Source of the DNA: CAMLQK01 sp035478775
Lineage (GTDB): Bacteria > Patescibacteriota > Saccharimonadia > Saccharimonadales > UBA4665
Assembly: GCA_035478775.1 (NCBI GenBank)
Contig: DATIJG010000012.1
Coordinates: 46,143-110,142, forward strand
Direction: 5' to 3'
Length of the DNA stretch: 64,000 bases
Positions 48,446 through 57,428 of this stretch are shown here, piece after piece. Position 1 is the stretch's first letter. Each line of letters opens with the position of its first letter. A model generated the notes under the pieces. It was not told the origin of the DNA and did no database searches. It saw only the letters and a list, made by a program, of their open reading frames with translations. A program made the translations under genes and the position numbers.

Positions 48446-49741
48446 ATGAGTTTTATTGATAAAGCAACAGTTACGGTTAACGCGGGCGATGGTGGTGCCG
48501 GCCTTGTAAGCTTCAGGCACGAAAAATTTATAGACCGCGGCGGCCCCGATGGTGGTGATGGCGGCAATGGTGGTGACGTTGTGTTTGTGGCCAGCCGTAA
48601 TCAAAACACACTTGCGAACTTCCGATACCAACGCGAACTAAAAGCCGAACCTGGACAAGCTGGTGGCAAAACCCGTAAACATGGGCGCAACGGCAACGAC
48701 CTTGAAGTGCCAGTGCCTGTCGGCACGATTGTGCTTAATGAAGAAGGTTTGGTAGTCGCCGATCTCACCGAAGATGGCCAGCGAACCGTTATCGCAAAAG
48801 GCGGCCAGGGCGGTTTCGGCAATGCGCATTTTATTAGCTCGGTGCGCCAAGCGCCACGGATTGCTGAAAAAGGCGAAGATGGCGAAAGCTACAGTGCGCA
48901 ACTCGAACTTAAAATGATTGCCGACGTTGGTTTGGTCGGATTGCCGAACGCTGGTAAATCGACCTTGCTAAGCGTTGTCAGTAACGCGACGCCTGAAATT
49001 GCCAACTATCCGTTTACTACGCTCACGCCTAACTTGGGTGTGTCTGACATTGACGGCACGGGCCTGCTATTCGCTGACATCCCAGGGCTGATTGAAGGCG
49101 CTGCCGAAGGCAAGGGCTTGGGTGACGAATTTCTGCGTCATGTGGAACGCACTGCGGTGCTGATGCATCTTATCGATGCCTATCAAGAGAATATCGCCGA
49201 AACATACCACACTATTCAAAACGAGCTAAAGGCCTATAAAATTGACCTTTCTACCAAGCCGCAGATCGTAGTACTGACTAAAATTGAAGCGCTCGACGAC
49301 GAAATTGTGCAAGACCAACTTAAAACTTTACAGGGTGTTGTGCCGAAAGGCACTCCTTTGTTTGCAGTTTCGGCACAAACGCATGCAGGTTTAACCGAGC
49401 TTTTGCGCGCTACAAAAAAGATTGTGTTCTCCGAACGTGAACGTATGGCTCAAGCGCAGCAAGAAAGCGAAACTGAAACTGAAACGAGTGGCTTGCCCCG
49501 CCTTACCCTTAATAACGACCACTTAGCGTGGAATGTGCAAAAAGTGGGTGAAAACCGTTTCGTAGTCACTGGCCATAAAATTGAAAAGTTTGCGGCACGT
49601 ACCGATTTTGCCAATGAAGATGGCTTACAGCGCCTTCGCGACATCATGAAAAAAATGGGCATTATGCATGCACTCGTGCGCCAGGGCATAAGCCCTGACG
49701 ACATGGTTCAAATTGGCCGCTACGGCTCGTTCACTTATTAG
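48446..49741 (+). CDS. obg: GTPase Obg, 431 aa
   Basis: Glycine-rich Obg fold at the N-terminus (ATVTVNAGDGGAGLVSFRHEK, GGPDGGDGGNGGDV). The G domain follows with G1 GLPNAGKSTLLS near residue 164, G3 ADIPGLIEGA near 211, and G4 VLTKIEA near 272. A C-terminal OCT domain follows (HLAWNVQKVGENRFVVTG and FANEDGLQRLRDIMKKMGI). It is involved in 50S maturation and stress control. The length is typical of Gram-positive Obg. Confidence 0.96.
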   Translation: MSFIDKATVTVNAGDGGAGLVSFRHEKFIDRGGPDGGDGGNGGDVVFVASRNQNTLANFRYQRELKAEPGQAGGKTRKHGRNGNDLEVPVPVGTIVLNEEGLVVADLTEDGQRTVIAKGGQGGFGNAHFISSVRQAPRIAEKGEDGESYSAQLELKMIADVGLVGLPNAGKSTLLSVVSNATPEIANYPFTTLTPNLGVSDIDGTGLLFADIPGLIEGAAEGKGLGDEFLRHVERTAVLMHLIDAYQENIAETYHTIQNELKAYKIDLSTKPQIVVLTKIEALDDEIVQDQLKTLQGVVPKGTPLFAVSAQTHAGLTELLRATKKIVFSERERMAQAQQESETETETSGLPRLTLNNDHLAWNVQKVGENRFVVTGHKIEKFAARTDFANEDGLQRLRDIMKKMGIMHALVRQGISPDDMVQIGRYGSFTY

Positions 49742-49752
49742 CAGCGCAGGAC

Positions 49753-49781
49753 TTGCTAAATATCTTATTTAGTGGTATAAT
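49753..49781 (+). promoter_or_regulatory. Promoter TTGCTA-17-TATAAT with small hairpin between the boxes
   Basis: -35 at 49753-49758 and extended -10 TGG-TATAAT (49776-49781), ending 9 nt before ATG 49791. CTAAATA-TCT-TATTTAG (49756-49772) lies between the boxes. Confidence 0.65.
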
Positions 49782-49790
49782 AGGCTTATT

Positions 49791-50204
49791 ATGAGTGATA
49801 CTGCATCCCGTTTTACAGGCGACCCTAGGTTTCCGTCCTTTGAATTAAAATATTACGATCAAGAACCGAGCCAAGAAGCCGTCGACCAAACACCGCCTCC
49901 TTTGGAGCCTAGCGTACTACAGTACATAGTCCCAGAATCGCAACGCCGCAATGCCCAGGCTGGCCAGCCGTTAACTGATGGTGCATTTGCTTTGTATCCG
50001 CACGTATCCACACACAGTGGTCGCTCAACCTCGATAAAAGGGGAATTTGAAGCAGGCGGTGAGAGTCAGATTGTATACGCCATTGCTACAGGGCCTGGCC
50101 TTGTGAGGTCTGTATGGGCGGCTATTCGGGGGCGCCGCGACCAGCTATCTGCCAAGGTAGACGTAACCATCGGCATACCAAACGGCAGTGCACCAGGCGC
50201 CTAA
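49791..50204 (+). CDS. Hypothetical protein, 137 aa
   Basis: Not recognised. A low-complexity acidic, Pro-rich first half (FELKYYDQEPSQEAVDQTPPPLEP) is followed by a short compact region with hydrophobic strands (SQIVYAIATGPGLVRSVWAAIRG, AKVDVTIGIP). There is no signal peptide or clear membrane helix. It has its own strong promoter and ends 41 nt before the exonuclease gene. Confidence 0.55.
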   Translation: MSDTASRFTGDPRFPSFELKYYDQEPSQEAVDQTPPPLEPSVLQYIVPESQRRNAQAGQPLTDGAFALYPHVSTHSGRSTSIKGEFEAGGESQIVYAIATGPGLVRSVWAAIRGRRDQLSAKVDVTIGIPNGSAPGA

Positions 50205-50245
50205 GAACGTATAAATACCCGAAATATAGTGTTAAACTGGTAGAT

Positions 50246-51688
50246 ATGTCTGCCAGTTTTTTCTTTTACGACCTTGAAACCAGCGGAATCAACCCGCGCA
50301 GTTCGCGCATTATGCAGTTTGCCGGCCAGCGTACCGACCTATATTTAAAGCCCATCGGTGAGCCGGAAAACCTGTTTATAAAACTGTCGCCCGACATCTT
50401 GCCCGACCCTGATGCCATTTTGCTTACCGGCATTACACCGCAAATGACCATGCAAGACGGCTTAGCCGAGGCCGAATTCGCCAAATACTTTATTGACGAA
50501 ATTGCAACGCCTGGCACTATTTTTGTGGGCTATAACACCGTACGTTTCGACGACGAGTTTATGCGCAATTTGCTTTATCGCAATTTTCACGATGCCTACG
50601 AATGGCAATGGCAAGACGGCAAAAGTCGCTGGGATTTGCTCGACGTTGTACGCATGACTCGGGCGTTGCGGCCAGAAGGCGTTGAATGGCCGTTCGACGC
50701 GCAGGGCAAGCCCACTAACCGACTGGAGCTTTTAACTGCGCTCAACAAGCTTTCACACGAGCACGCCCATGATGCCTTGAGTGATGTATATGCGACCATC
50801 GAAGTTGCCCGGCTCATCCGCAATAAACAAGAGCGCTTGTTTGAATATTTGCTGCAACTTCGTAATAAGAATAAGGTTGCCGAGCTTGTAGATGGCAACC
50901 AGCCGTTTGTATACACGAGTGGCCGGTACCCGGGCCAGTTTGAAAAAACAACCATTGCTGTAAAATTATGCGAAAACCCCAAACAAAAGGGCTGCCCGTT
51001 GGTGTACGATTTACGCTTTGACCCCGAAAAGTATCTTGAGCTTTCGGCCGAACAGCTGGCTGAAAAATGGCGATACAAAAAGGGCAGCGACGAGCCGCGT
51101 TTGCCAGTTAAAAAGTTACAATACAACAAATGTCCTGCTGTAGCGCCATTGCAGGTGCTCGACGCGAAAAGCGCTGCACGCTTGCAAATAAGCCAGCAAA
51201 CTACCCAGCAAAACCACAAAAAGCTTATCAGTAACCCAAGCTTCGCACAAAACGTTTCTAAAGCCTACGAATTGTTAGATAAGCAGTTCCAAGGTACATT
51301 GTTTGCCGATGAGCGCCATGTTGACGGCCAGCTGTATGATGGTTTTATAGGCAACCACGACAAGCAAGTTATGAGTGTCGTGCGCGCGGCTGCAACAGAT
51401 GATTTAAGCCAACTAATAGACGATTTTGAAGACGAGCGCCTTAAAAAACTCCTGCCACTTTATAAGGCGCGTAATTTCCCGCGCCAGCTTACGGGTGAGG
51501 AACGCACTGCATGGGACGTGTTTTGCAAAGGCCAATTGCTTGGCGGAGGCGACAAAAGTCGCATGGCGCAGTTTTTGCGGCGTTTACAAGATATCGCTGC
51601 GCACGGCAATTTAACCGAACACCAGCAATATATTTTAGAAGAACTCAAGCTGTACGCCGAGAGTATTATGCCCGAACCGGAATACTAA
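50246..51688 (+). CDS. sbcB: Exodeoxyribonuclease I (SbcB-like), 480 aa
   Basis: DEDDh 3'-5' exonuclease on single-stranded DNA. Asp9 and Glu11 lie in FYDLETSGI, the second Asp in VGYNTVRFDDEFMR near residue 108, and the His-Asp pair in HEHAHDALSDVYAT near 170. These are followed by the SH3-like and C-terminal helical domains typical of E. coli ExoI (ARNFPRQLTGEERTAWDVF near the end). The frame extends to 50114, but ATG 50246 starts the domain and follows TAAACT (50233-50238) by 7 nt. ExoI is rare outside Proteobacteria, so its presence here is notable. Confidence 0.9.
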   Translation: MSASFFFYDLETSGINPRSSRIMQFAGQRTDLYLKPIGEPENLFIKLSPDILPDPDAILLTGITPQMTMQDGLAEAEFAKYFIDEIATPGTIFVGYNTVRFDDEFMRNLLYRNFHDAYEWQWQDGKSRWDLLDVVRMTRALRPEGVEWPFDAQGKPTNRLELLTALNKLSHEHAHDALSDVYATIEVARLIRNKQERLFEYLLQLRNKNKVAELVDGNQPFVYTSGRYPGQFEKTTIAVKLCENPKQKGCPLVYDLRFDPEKYLELSAEQLAEKWRYKKGSDEPRLPVKKLQYNKCPAVAPLQVLDAKSAARLQISQQTTQQNHKKLISNPSFAQNVSKAYELLDKQFQGTLFADERHVDGQLYDGFIGNHDKQVMSVVRAAATDDLSQLIDDFEDERLKKLLPLYKARNFPRQLTGEERTAWDVFCKGQLLGGGDKSRMAQFLRRLQDIAAHGNLTEHQQYILEELKLYAESIMPEPEY

Positions 51689-51733
51689 CATAATAATTTT
51701 ATCGTTGAAGGTTGGAGAATAAAAAAGCTAAGG

Positions 51734-51931
51734 CTAGCCACGTACCACATTGCGGCTGCGGATAGCTAGCATAATGCGTGTAGTAACAATCCATGCCTTA
51801 AAAGATTGACTGCGATAACTGGCACGAACGATGAACATCGCTATGCCAAGCACTATTACAAGCGCCCAAATTAAAAAAGTAATCTGAAACTGAGTACCAG
51901 GGATTTGACCTGAAACAATAAAGTCAGCCAT
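51734..51931 (-). CDS. Small single-pass membrane protein, 65 aa
   Basis: A short exterior N-terminus (MADFIVSGQIPGTQ) is followed by one hydrophobic helix (about 15-36, FQITFLIWALVIVLGIAMFIV) and a basic tail of about 28 residues (RASYRSQSFKAW, RSRNVVRG). GAGG lies about 8 nt before the ATG on the minus strand. No family recognised. Confidence 0.55.
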   Translation of the reverse strand: MADFIVSGQIPGTQFQITFLIWALVIVLGIAMFIVRASYRSQSFKAWIVTTRIMLAIRSRNVVRG

Positions 51932-52023
51932 GCTGCCACCTCATTCGTTATGTAATAAAAGCTATTAACTTTTATTTTACAGATAATTGCGGCATAGTCA
52001 AACTTATTGTATAGCGCTTATGC

Positions 52024-52314
52024 TTATGAAGAGTTACGAGGTGGTTTTGGCGGCCTGCGCCAAAACCTGTGGCCTTGTTTTTGGAGCCAGGCTAGCCAAT
52101 ATTTCAGCTGTATAACTAACCAATCACGCACCTTTTCGGCAAATGCGAATTCGGTAGCTAAAATGGCGAAACCTAAGAATATCGCAGCCCAACCCGGGCC
52201 AGGCAGCACCAACATCGCGAGCCCCGCAGTTACCACCGCAAAACCGACCATAAAAATCAACGGCTTACGAATGGCGCGAGGAATTTTTTTCCATTTCGCA
52301 TGCAGTGTACTCAT
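52024..52314 (-). CDS. PGPGW-motif (TIGR02611-like) membrane protein, 96 aa
   Basis: Two hydrophobic helices (about 20-40 and 42-62) flank the family marker LVLPGPGWAAIFLGFAIL, and a basic C-terminal tail of about 30 residues follows (RFWRRPPKPPRN). Such proteins are small inner-membrane proteins of unknown role, common in Actinobacteria and related groups. ATG 52314 is preferred to the upstream in-frame start (52353) because TATACT on the minus strand (52321-52326) ends 6 nt before it. Confidence 0.7.
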   Translation of the reverse strand: MSTLHAKWKKIPRAIRKPLIFMVGFAVVTAGLAMLVLPGPGWAAIFLGFAILATEFAFAEKVRDWLVIQLKYWLAWLQKQGHRFWRRPPKPPRNSS

Positions 52315-52320
52315 TGGCTT

Positions 52321-52329
52321 AGTATACCA
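52321..52329 (-). promoter_or_regulatory. Extended -10 promoter TGG-TATACT (minus strand)
   Basis: On the minus strand, TGG then TATACT (52321-52326), 6 nt before ATG 52314. It is divergent from the gene at 52383, whose -10-like TAGAAT lies a few tens of bases away. Confidence 0.55.
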
Positions 52330-52382
52330 CCTCTTGGCCGACTGTTTACGCAAAGCAGCAAATATGGTAGAATTACAAAATT

Positions 52383-53489
52383 ATGTCGCACGAAACTAGT
52401 TCCCAAATTGTTCTGCAGACTCACAACCTCAATCTTCCCCCGCAAGAAGCCTTAACCAACACTTTAGATGACCTACGCAATTTTTTGTATGAAGTACGTG
52501 ATCCGCGTGATCCTGATGAGCCAATCTTTGATGGCGGTTTTCAGATAACCCCGACGCGAGCAATTATGGCTGGCTTGCGTAAGCACAAGGCTTCTGTGTA
52601 TTTAGGTTTCGCGGAAGAGTTGCCCCAGGATCCGAATCAACCACTTTTCTCTTCAGGTGAACAGAGTTGGTCGCGCGGTATCGTGGGCGGGGTAAAATCC
52701 CTCATAGAAGATGACAGGAATACAGGTATAGTGCAGTTGGGCGGTGGTGTGCTTATGCCAGAGCAGCAAACTTCACTTAAAGGGCTGGAGCGCCTGCAAC
52801 GGCTCGTGCCTGAAGGCAAAATGCACGCGGTTGTGTACGGCGGCCTTCGGAAAACAGGCATGGAATCTAACTTTGAAGGCCATAAATTTGAGAGTGTCAG
52901 CTTGCAGCTTGAGCCCGAGCAACTCCAGGACCGCTGGGGCTGGGATTTGAGCGACAAGGAACGGTACAAAGAAATTGGTGAGCGGCTCGCAAGGCAGCAC
53001 ATAGACGGCGTGACTATCGACCCCGTGCATATGTGGCGTGAGCATGGCAAAATACAGGGCTTGCACATGGATTGGGACGAAGCCCTGTACGCTATAGAAG
53101 AGACGGGTGTGCCTGTTAAAGACCTGCATGTGCCCATCGCGCGCGTCGATCGCCATCCTGATGACCGTAAGCGTTCGCTCGAGGAAGCGAAAATGTTGAT
53201 ATCCAACCCGCAGCAATTTATCTGGACTCAAACTGGCGAGATTTTAGCAGCTGGCGTCGAAATTTGGTATGGCCAAAACCGTGATAACCCAGACGCGAAA
53301 TTACGGGCGGTTCTCGAAATGCCGTATGCAGGGTTGGCGCAGCTCGGATTGACTGGTTCTAAAAGTGATGTATATATGGCGAACCGCCATGTAGTCCATA
53401 ATTTACGTGGCTTTTTAGAATCGAAACTCGCGGACGCCCAGCGCCGCAATCCTCGACCTATGCCGACTGGCTCGACCCCTAATTCTTAA
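52383..53489 (+). CDS. Hypothetical protein, 368 aa, possibly a TIM-barrel fold
   Basis: No family firmly recognised. The protein is soluble with alternating hydrophobic strands and helices. Segments such as ASVYLGFAEEL, TGIVQLGGGVL, HAVVYGGLRK, IDGVTIDPVHMW, VKDLHVPIARVDRH and EILAAGVEIWYG suggest barrel strands. The acidic and His residues at strand ends (DPVHMW, HVPIARVDRH) resemble sugar isomerase/epimerase barrels, but this is a fold guess. It is expressed alone, divergent from the PGPGW protein. Confidence 0.55.
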   Translation: MSHETSSQIVLQTHNLNLPPQEALTNTLDDLRNFLYEVRDPRDPDEPIFDGGFQITPTRAIMAGLRKHKASVYLGFAEELPQDPNQPLFSSGEQSWSRGIVGGVKSLIEDDRNTGIVQLGGGVLMPEQQTSLKGLERLQRLVPEGKMHAVVYGGLRKTGMESNFEGHKFESVSLQLEPEQLQDRWGWDLSDKERYKEIGERLARQHIDGVTIDPVHMWREHGKIQGLHMDWDEALYAIEETGVPVKDLHVPIARVDRHPDDRKRSLEEAKMLISNPQQFIWTQTGEILAAGVEIWYGQNRDNPDAKLRAVLEMPYAGLAQLGLTGSKSDVYMANRHVVHNLRGFLESKLADAQRRNPRPMPTGSTPNS

Positions 53490-53608
53490 AAGTAACCAGC
53501 AACTTTTTAAAGCCTTCCAGTTTTGCGGCGGACGCCTGCGCCCAGCTAACGAATCCTTCTTTATAGGGCTAGCCTGCGCGCAAAATAAGGCGTATAATAT
53601 ATCTGTTT

Positions 53609-56419
53609 ATGGCTGAGAAAATTGTTGTCAAAGGTGCGCGTGAGCACAACCTCAAAAATATTGATGTTGAAATCCCGCGCGAGAAGCTAGTTGTTATCAC
53701 TGGCTTGTCGGGTTCCGGCAAGTCCTCTTTGGCGTTCGACACCATTTATGCCGAAGGCCAGCGCCGTTATGTTGAAAGCCTAAGCAGCTATGCCCGTCAA
53801 TTCCTAGGTTTAATGGAAAAACCGGATGTTGACCAAATCGATGGCCTTTCGCCCGCAATTTCTATCGACCAAAAATCAACCAGTCGCAACCCGCGCTCAA
53901 CTGTAGCGACAGTGACAGAAATTTATGATTATTTGCGACTGCTATTTGCACGCATTGGTGTGCCGCACTGTCCAATTTGCGGCAAGCCCGTTACGCGTCA
54001 AACAACTCAAAATATTGTCGACCAAATTGCCGCTAGTACGGCTGATGCGCGATTGCTTATCTTAGCGCCGGTGGTTACAGCCAAAAAAGGCGCATTCGAG
54101 CATATTCCCGAACAGTATATGCGCGCTGGTTTTGCCCGCGCCCGCGTTGATGGCGTGGTGTACGCGCTCGATGAGTTTCCAGCGCTCGACAAAAATTACA
54201 AGCATACTATCGAAGTTGTAATTGACCGCCTGGTAAACAATCAGGATTCGCGCACGCGCTTAGCGCAAAGCGTTGAACAGGCCTTAGAGGTTGCCGAGGG
54301 CAAGATTAGGGTCGCAAACGCTGACAGCCACGAAGAATTCCAGTACAGCCTAATGTATGCCTGCATCGACCACCCCGAGGTCACTATCCCGGAACTTGAA
54401 CCGCGCACCTTCAGCTTTAACAGCCCGCAAGGTGCCTGCCCAGTGTGCACCGGCCTTGGATCGCGCCTGGAAGTTGACCCCGAACTGGTTATTCCAAACG
54501 GCCGCCTTACTATTGCCGAAGGCGCCATACGCCCCTTCAACCGAGTCAACATTGACGCCTGGTACATGAAAAAAATGCAAGCCGTAGCTGACGAATACGG
54601 CTTTAGCTTGCATGTACCAACTGGCGAGCTCACCGAAGAGCAACTCAACAAAATTTTATACGGCACCGGTAATCAAAAATATAAGGTTAGCCTGGGTGGC
54701 GGCCGTAATTTTGAAACCACCTACGAGGGCGTTATCCCTAATTTAGAACGCCGTCACAAAGAAACCGACAGCGATTTTATGCGTAACGACATCGAGCGCT
54801 TCATGCAAGAAAAGCCGTGTTATGCTTGCAAAGGCCGCCGCTTAAAGCCCGAAGTGCTGGCAATCACCATCGCTGGCCATTCCATTATGGACATTTGCGA
54901 ATTTTCAATTGACGATGCGGTCAGTTACTTTAAAGCCCTGCAGCTAAATGACAAAGAAATGCAAATTGCCCGCTTGGTTTTGAAAGAAGTGACGGCGCGT
55001 TTATCGTTTTTGCAAGACGTGGGCTTAAACTACTTAACGCTACTACGCAGCGCCACAACCTTAAGCGGCGGCGAAGCACAGCGTATCCGCCTGGCAACCC
55101 AAATTGGTTCAGGGTTGCAGGGCGTGTTATATGTTTTAGACGAACCAAGCATCGGCTTGCACCAGCGTGACAACGACCGCTTGATCAAGACGCTTCAACA
55201 CCTTAAAGAACTTGGCAACACAGTGCTTGTGGTTGAGCACGACGAAGACACCATTCGGACCGCCGACTACTTGCTAGATATTGGCCCTGGTGCTGGCGTG
55301 CACGGTGGCCACGTCATTGCAGCTGGTACGCCCGCCGAAGTTGCCAAAAACGCAAATAGCATTACCGGGCAGTATTTATCCGGCCGTAAAAGCATTGCCG
55401 TGCCAAAAAAACGGCGCAAGGGTAATGGCAAAAAGTTGGTTATTAAGGGTGCTCGCGAAAACAATTTGCGTAACGTTGACGTTGAAATTCCGCTTGGCGA
55501 ATTGGTAGTGGTTAGCGGCGTTTCGGGTTCCGGCAAATCCAGCCTTATTAATGACATTCTAGCAAAAGAATTGCAAGCCCGCCTGATGCGCGCTAACACA
55601 GTGCCGGGCAAGCATGACGAAATTCAGGGTATTAAAGAACTCGACAAAGCGATTATTATCGACCAGTCGCCTATTGGCCGTACACCGCGTAGCAACTCGG
55701 CAACGTACACTGGCCTGTTTACGCCAATCCGCGAACTATTTGCCGGTACGCCTGAGGCTAAGCTCCGCGGCTATAACCCGGGCCGCTTTAGCTTTAACGT
55801 AAAAGGCGGACGCTGTGAAAACTGTGCAGGTGACGGCATTATTAAAATTGAAATGCACTTTTTACCAGATGTCTACGTGCAATGCGAAGTGTGCAAGGGC
55901 AGGCGCTACAACCGCGAAGCGCTCGAAATCCACTATAAAGGCAAGACTATTAGCGATGTACTTGAAATGACTTGTGAGCAGGCGCTGGAGTTTTTTGGCA
56001 ATATCCCGAGTATCGCACGCAAAATTCAAACGCTAGTTGACGTGGGCCTGGGCTACATTAGCCTTGGCCAGCCGGCAACGCAGCTCAGCGGCGGCGAAGC
56101 ACAACGCATTAAGCTGGCGACAGAACTTAGCCGTCGCCCTACTGGTCGGACGCTGTATATTTTAGATGAACCAACAACTGGCTTGCACATTGCTGACGTC
56201 GATCGCTTGCTAAAAGTGCTGCATGCGCTGGTAGACACCGGCAACAGCATGGTTGTAATCGAACATAACCTGGACGTTATTAAATCGGCCGATTGGGTGG
56301 TCGATATGGGGCCTGAAGGCGGCAACGGCGGTGGGCAAGTGGTGGCCGAGGGCACTCCAGAACAAGTTGCTAAAGCAAAAGGCTCGCACACCGGCGAATT
56401 CTTACGCCACATGCTGTAA
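53609..56419 (+). CDS. uvrA: Excinuclease ABC subunit A (UvrA), 936 aa
   Basis: Damage-recognition ATPase of nucleotide excision repair. First Walker A GLSGSGKSSLAFDT near residue 32; ATPase-1 signature LSGGEAQRIRLATQIG near 487; second Walker A GVSGSGKSSLIND near 640; second signature LSGGEAQRIKLATELS near 829; Walker B DEPTTGLH near 855. Zinc-binding Cys pairs are visible in CPICGKPV, CPVCTGLG, CYACKGRR and CENCAGDG...CEVCKGRR. It is full length. TATAAT at 53593-53598 ends 10 nt before the ATG. uvrB and uvrC are not in the window. Confidence 0.97.
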   Translation: MAEKIVVKGAREHNLKNIDVEIPREKLVVITGLSGSGKSSLAFDTIYAEGQRRYVESLSSYARQFLGLMEKPDVDQIDGLSPAISIDQKSTSRNPRSTVATVTEIYDYLRLLFARIGVPHCPICGKPVTRQTTQNIVDQIAASTADARLLILAPVVTAKKGAFEHIPEQYMRAGFARARVDGVVYALDEFPALDKNYKHTIEVVIDRLVNNQDSRTRLAQSVEQALEVAEGKIRVANADSHEEFQYSLMYACIDHPEVTIPELEPRTFSFNSPQGACPVCTGLGSRLEVDPELVIPNGRLTIAEGAIRPFNRVNIDAWYMKKMQAVADEYGFSLHVPTGELTEEQLNKILYGTGNQKYKVSLGGGRNFETTYEGVIPNLERRHKETDSDFMRNDIERFMQEKPCYACKGRRLKPEVLAITIAGHSIMDICEFSIDDAVSYFKALQLNDKEMQIARLVLKEVTARLSFLQDVGLNYLTLLRSATTLSGGEAQRIRLATQIGSGLQGVLYVLDEPSIGLHQRDNDRLIKTLQHLKELGNTVLVVEHDEDTIRTADYLLDIGPGAGVHGGHVIAAGTPAEVAKNANSITGQYLSGRKSIAVPKKRRKGNGKKLVIKGARENNLRNVDVEIPLGELVVVSGVSGSGKSSLINDILAKELQARLMRANTVPGKHDEIQGIKELDKAIIIDQSPIGRTPRSNSATYTGLFTPIRELFAGTPEAKLRGYNPGRFSFNVKGGRCENCAGDGIIKIEMHFLPDVYVQCEVCKGRRYNREALEIHYKGKTISDVLEMTCEQALEFFGNIPSIARKIQTLVDVGLGYISLGQPATQLSGGEAQRIKLATELSRRPTGRTLYILDEPTTGLHIADVDRLLKVLHALVDTGNSMVVIEHNLDVIKSADWVVDMGPEGGNGGGQVVAEGTPEQVAKAKGSHTGEFLRHML

Positions 56420-56514
56420 ACCATATTGTAAAGTTGTTCGCTAAAAGTCTGTGTATCTGTTGGTTTTTGGCTTTTACAAGGTAGGAGCCGTGCTTCTGCG
56501 CATACGGCAACCTT

Positions 56515-56545
56515 TGAAAAAACAGCCCCGTTATTTGAGGCTGTT
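56515..56545 (-). terminator. Rho-independent terminator (minus strand)
   Basis: AACAGCC (56521-56527) and GGCTGTT (56539-56545) pair perfectly. Read on the minus strand the stem is followed by a T run (56515-56520), so it ends the unknown gene at 56568, not uvrA. Confidence 0.75.
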
Positions 56546-56567
56546 CCGGTAAGAGAGGGCAAAAAAG

Positions 56568-57119
56568 TTAGGCAGGCAGGTCGCTGGGCATGAGGGCGTT
56601 CGGTTCATGCAAAATGCCGCGCAAATAATTACGGATTTTAGAGCGAATAAGAATATCATCGCTAGCGCCGAGCGCATAATCAACTGAGGTATCGCGTATG
56701 TGGCGCAATGTACTGCGGATCTGGTCATCTTGCAATTTAGTAAGGTTAGTTATGTAAAAATTATGCAAGCGGCTGGCGATAATACGCTGCGTATAAGTAT
56801 CGACACTGTCGGCAAAATCAGGCAGCTCGCTTAAAATAATCGGGCGACCTGTAAGCATGGCCTGTAAAATTTGCGTGGCCATATCACTGGTAATAAGACC
56901 ATGGGTGTCCACTACAGTGTGGAATGTGCTGTTCCGCACAGCCTGCAATAAGTCGACCATCATTTCGTGACGCTCCCAAGCATCCTGCAAAGGGGCAATC
57001 ATAAATTCTTCAAGATGGTTGTGTGTAACAGTAACTCTATGTTGTGCAAATAACCGGGCGACCACCGCATTATTGCTCGCATTTGTACCGTTGATCTGAG
57101 TTATGACCTGCATCTTCAT
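56568..57119 (-). CDS. Hypothetical protein, possibly NDT-like fold, 183 aa
   Basis: Not firmly recognised. A short strand-rich N-terminus (MQVITQINGTNASN) and a central segment FHTVVDTHGLITSDMATQIL followed by LTGRPIILSELPDF resemble in layout the core of nucleoside 2-deoxyribosyltransferase-like folds seen in the gene at 58935. The C-terminal third is helical and charged. ATG 57119 is used because the frame extension to 57140 overlaps a minus-strand TATAAT (57132-57137). It is transcribed divergently from the oxidoreductase gene across a palindrome-rich region, with its own terminator. Confidence 0.5.
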   Translation of the reverse strand: MKMQVITQINGTNASNNAVVARLFAQHRVTVTHNHLEEFMIAPLQDAWERHEMMVDLLQAVRNSTFHTVVDTHGLITSDMATQILQAMLTGRPIILSELPDFADSVDTYTQRIIASRLHNFYITNLTKLQDDQIRSTLRHIRDTSVDYALGASDDILIRSKIRNYLRGILHEPNALMPSDLPA

Positions 57120-57143
57120 CGCTACAACTATATTATACACACA

Positions 57144-57210
57144 TTATACATACGTTGTATAATTAAGCAAAACATATTGCACAATATGTTGAATATTGGG
57201 ATGCAATATT
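57144..57210. promoter_or_regulatory. Cluster of three perfect inverted repeats (candidate operators)
   Basis: TTATACA-5-TGTATAA (57144-57162); AACATATTGCACAATATGTT (57171-57190, perfect 20-bp palindrome); and AATATTG-5-CAATATT (57192-57210). The second and third share the half-site CAATAT. They lie between the divergent genes at 57119 and 57429, close to the minus-strand promoter. Confidence 0.65.
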
Positions 57211-57277
57211 AGTGCGTGTAAAAGGTTTTGTAGTAACGTAGTACTTCAGAGCGTTTCGAAAGTGTGTGTACAAACCG

Positions 57278-57305
57278 TTGACTACCTTGAGTAATGTGCT
57301 ATATT
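57278..57305 (+). promoter_or_regulatory. Promoter TTGACT-16-TATATT with extended -10
   Basis: -35 at 57278-57283 and -10 TATATT (57300-57305) preceded by TGC. It gives a leader of about 115 nt containing AAAGTGT/ACACTTT arms before ATG 57429. Confidence 0.65.
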
Positions 57306-57428
57306 ATGCGGAAGTTATAAGCTATTGTTAAAATAGATGAAAAGTGTGCCAAAAACCCTTAAAAGCAAACACTTTAACAAAATTATGATGTAAGGCTACA
57401 AGCCGATCGGTAGGATATCTTTTATTAT

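Noticed and set aside
56521..56545. Terminator of uvrA
   Set aside because: The T run is on the minus-strand side of the stem, so it serves the gene at 56568; downstream of uvrA on the plus strand the stem is followed by CCGG, not T.
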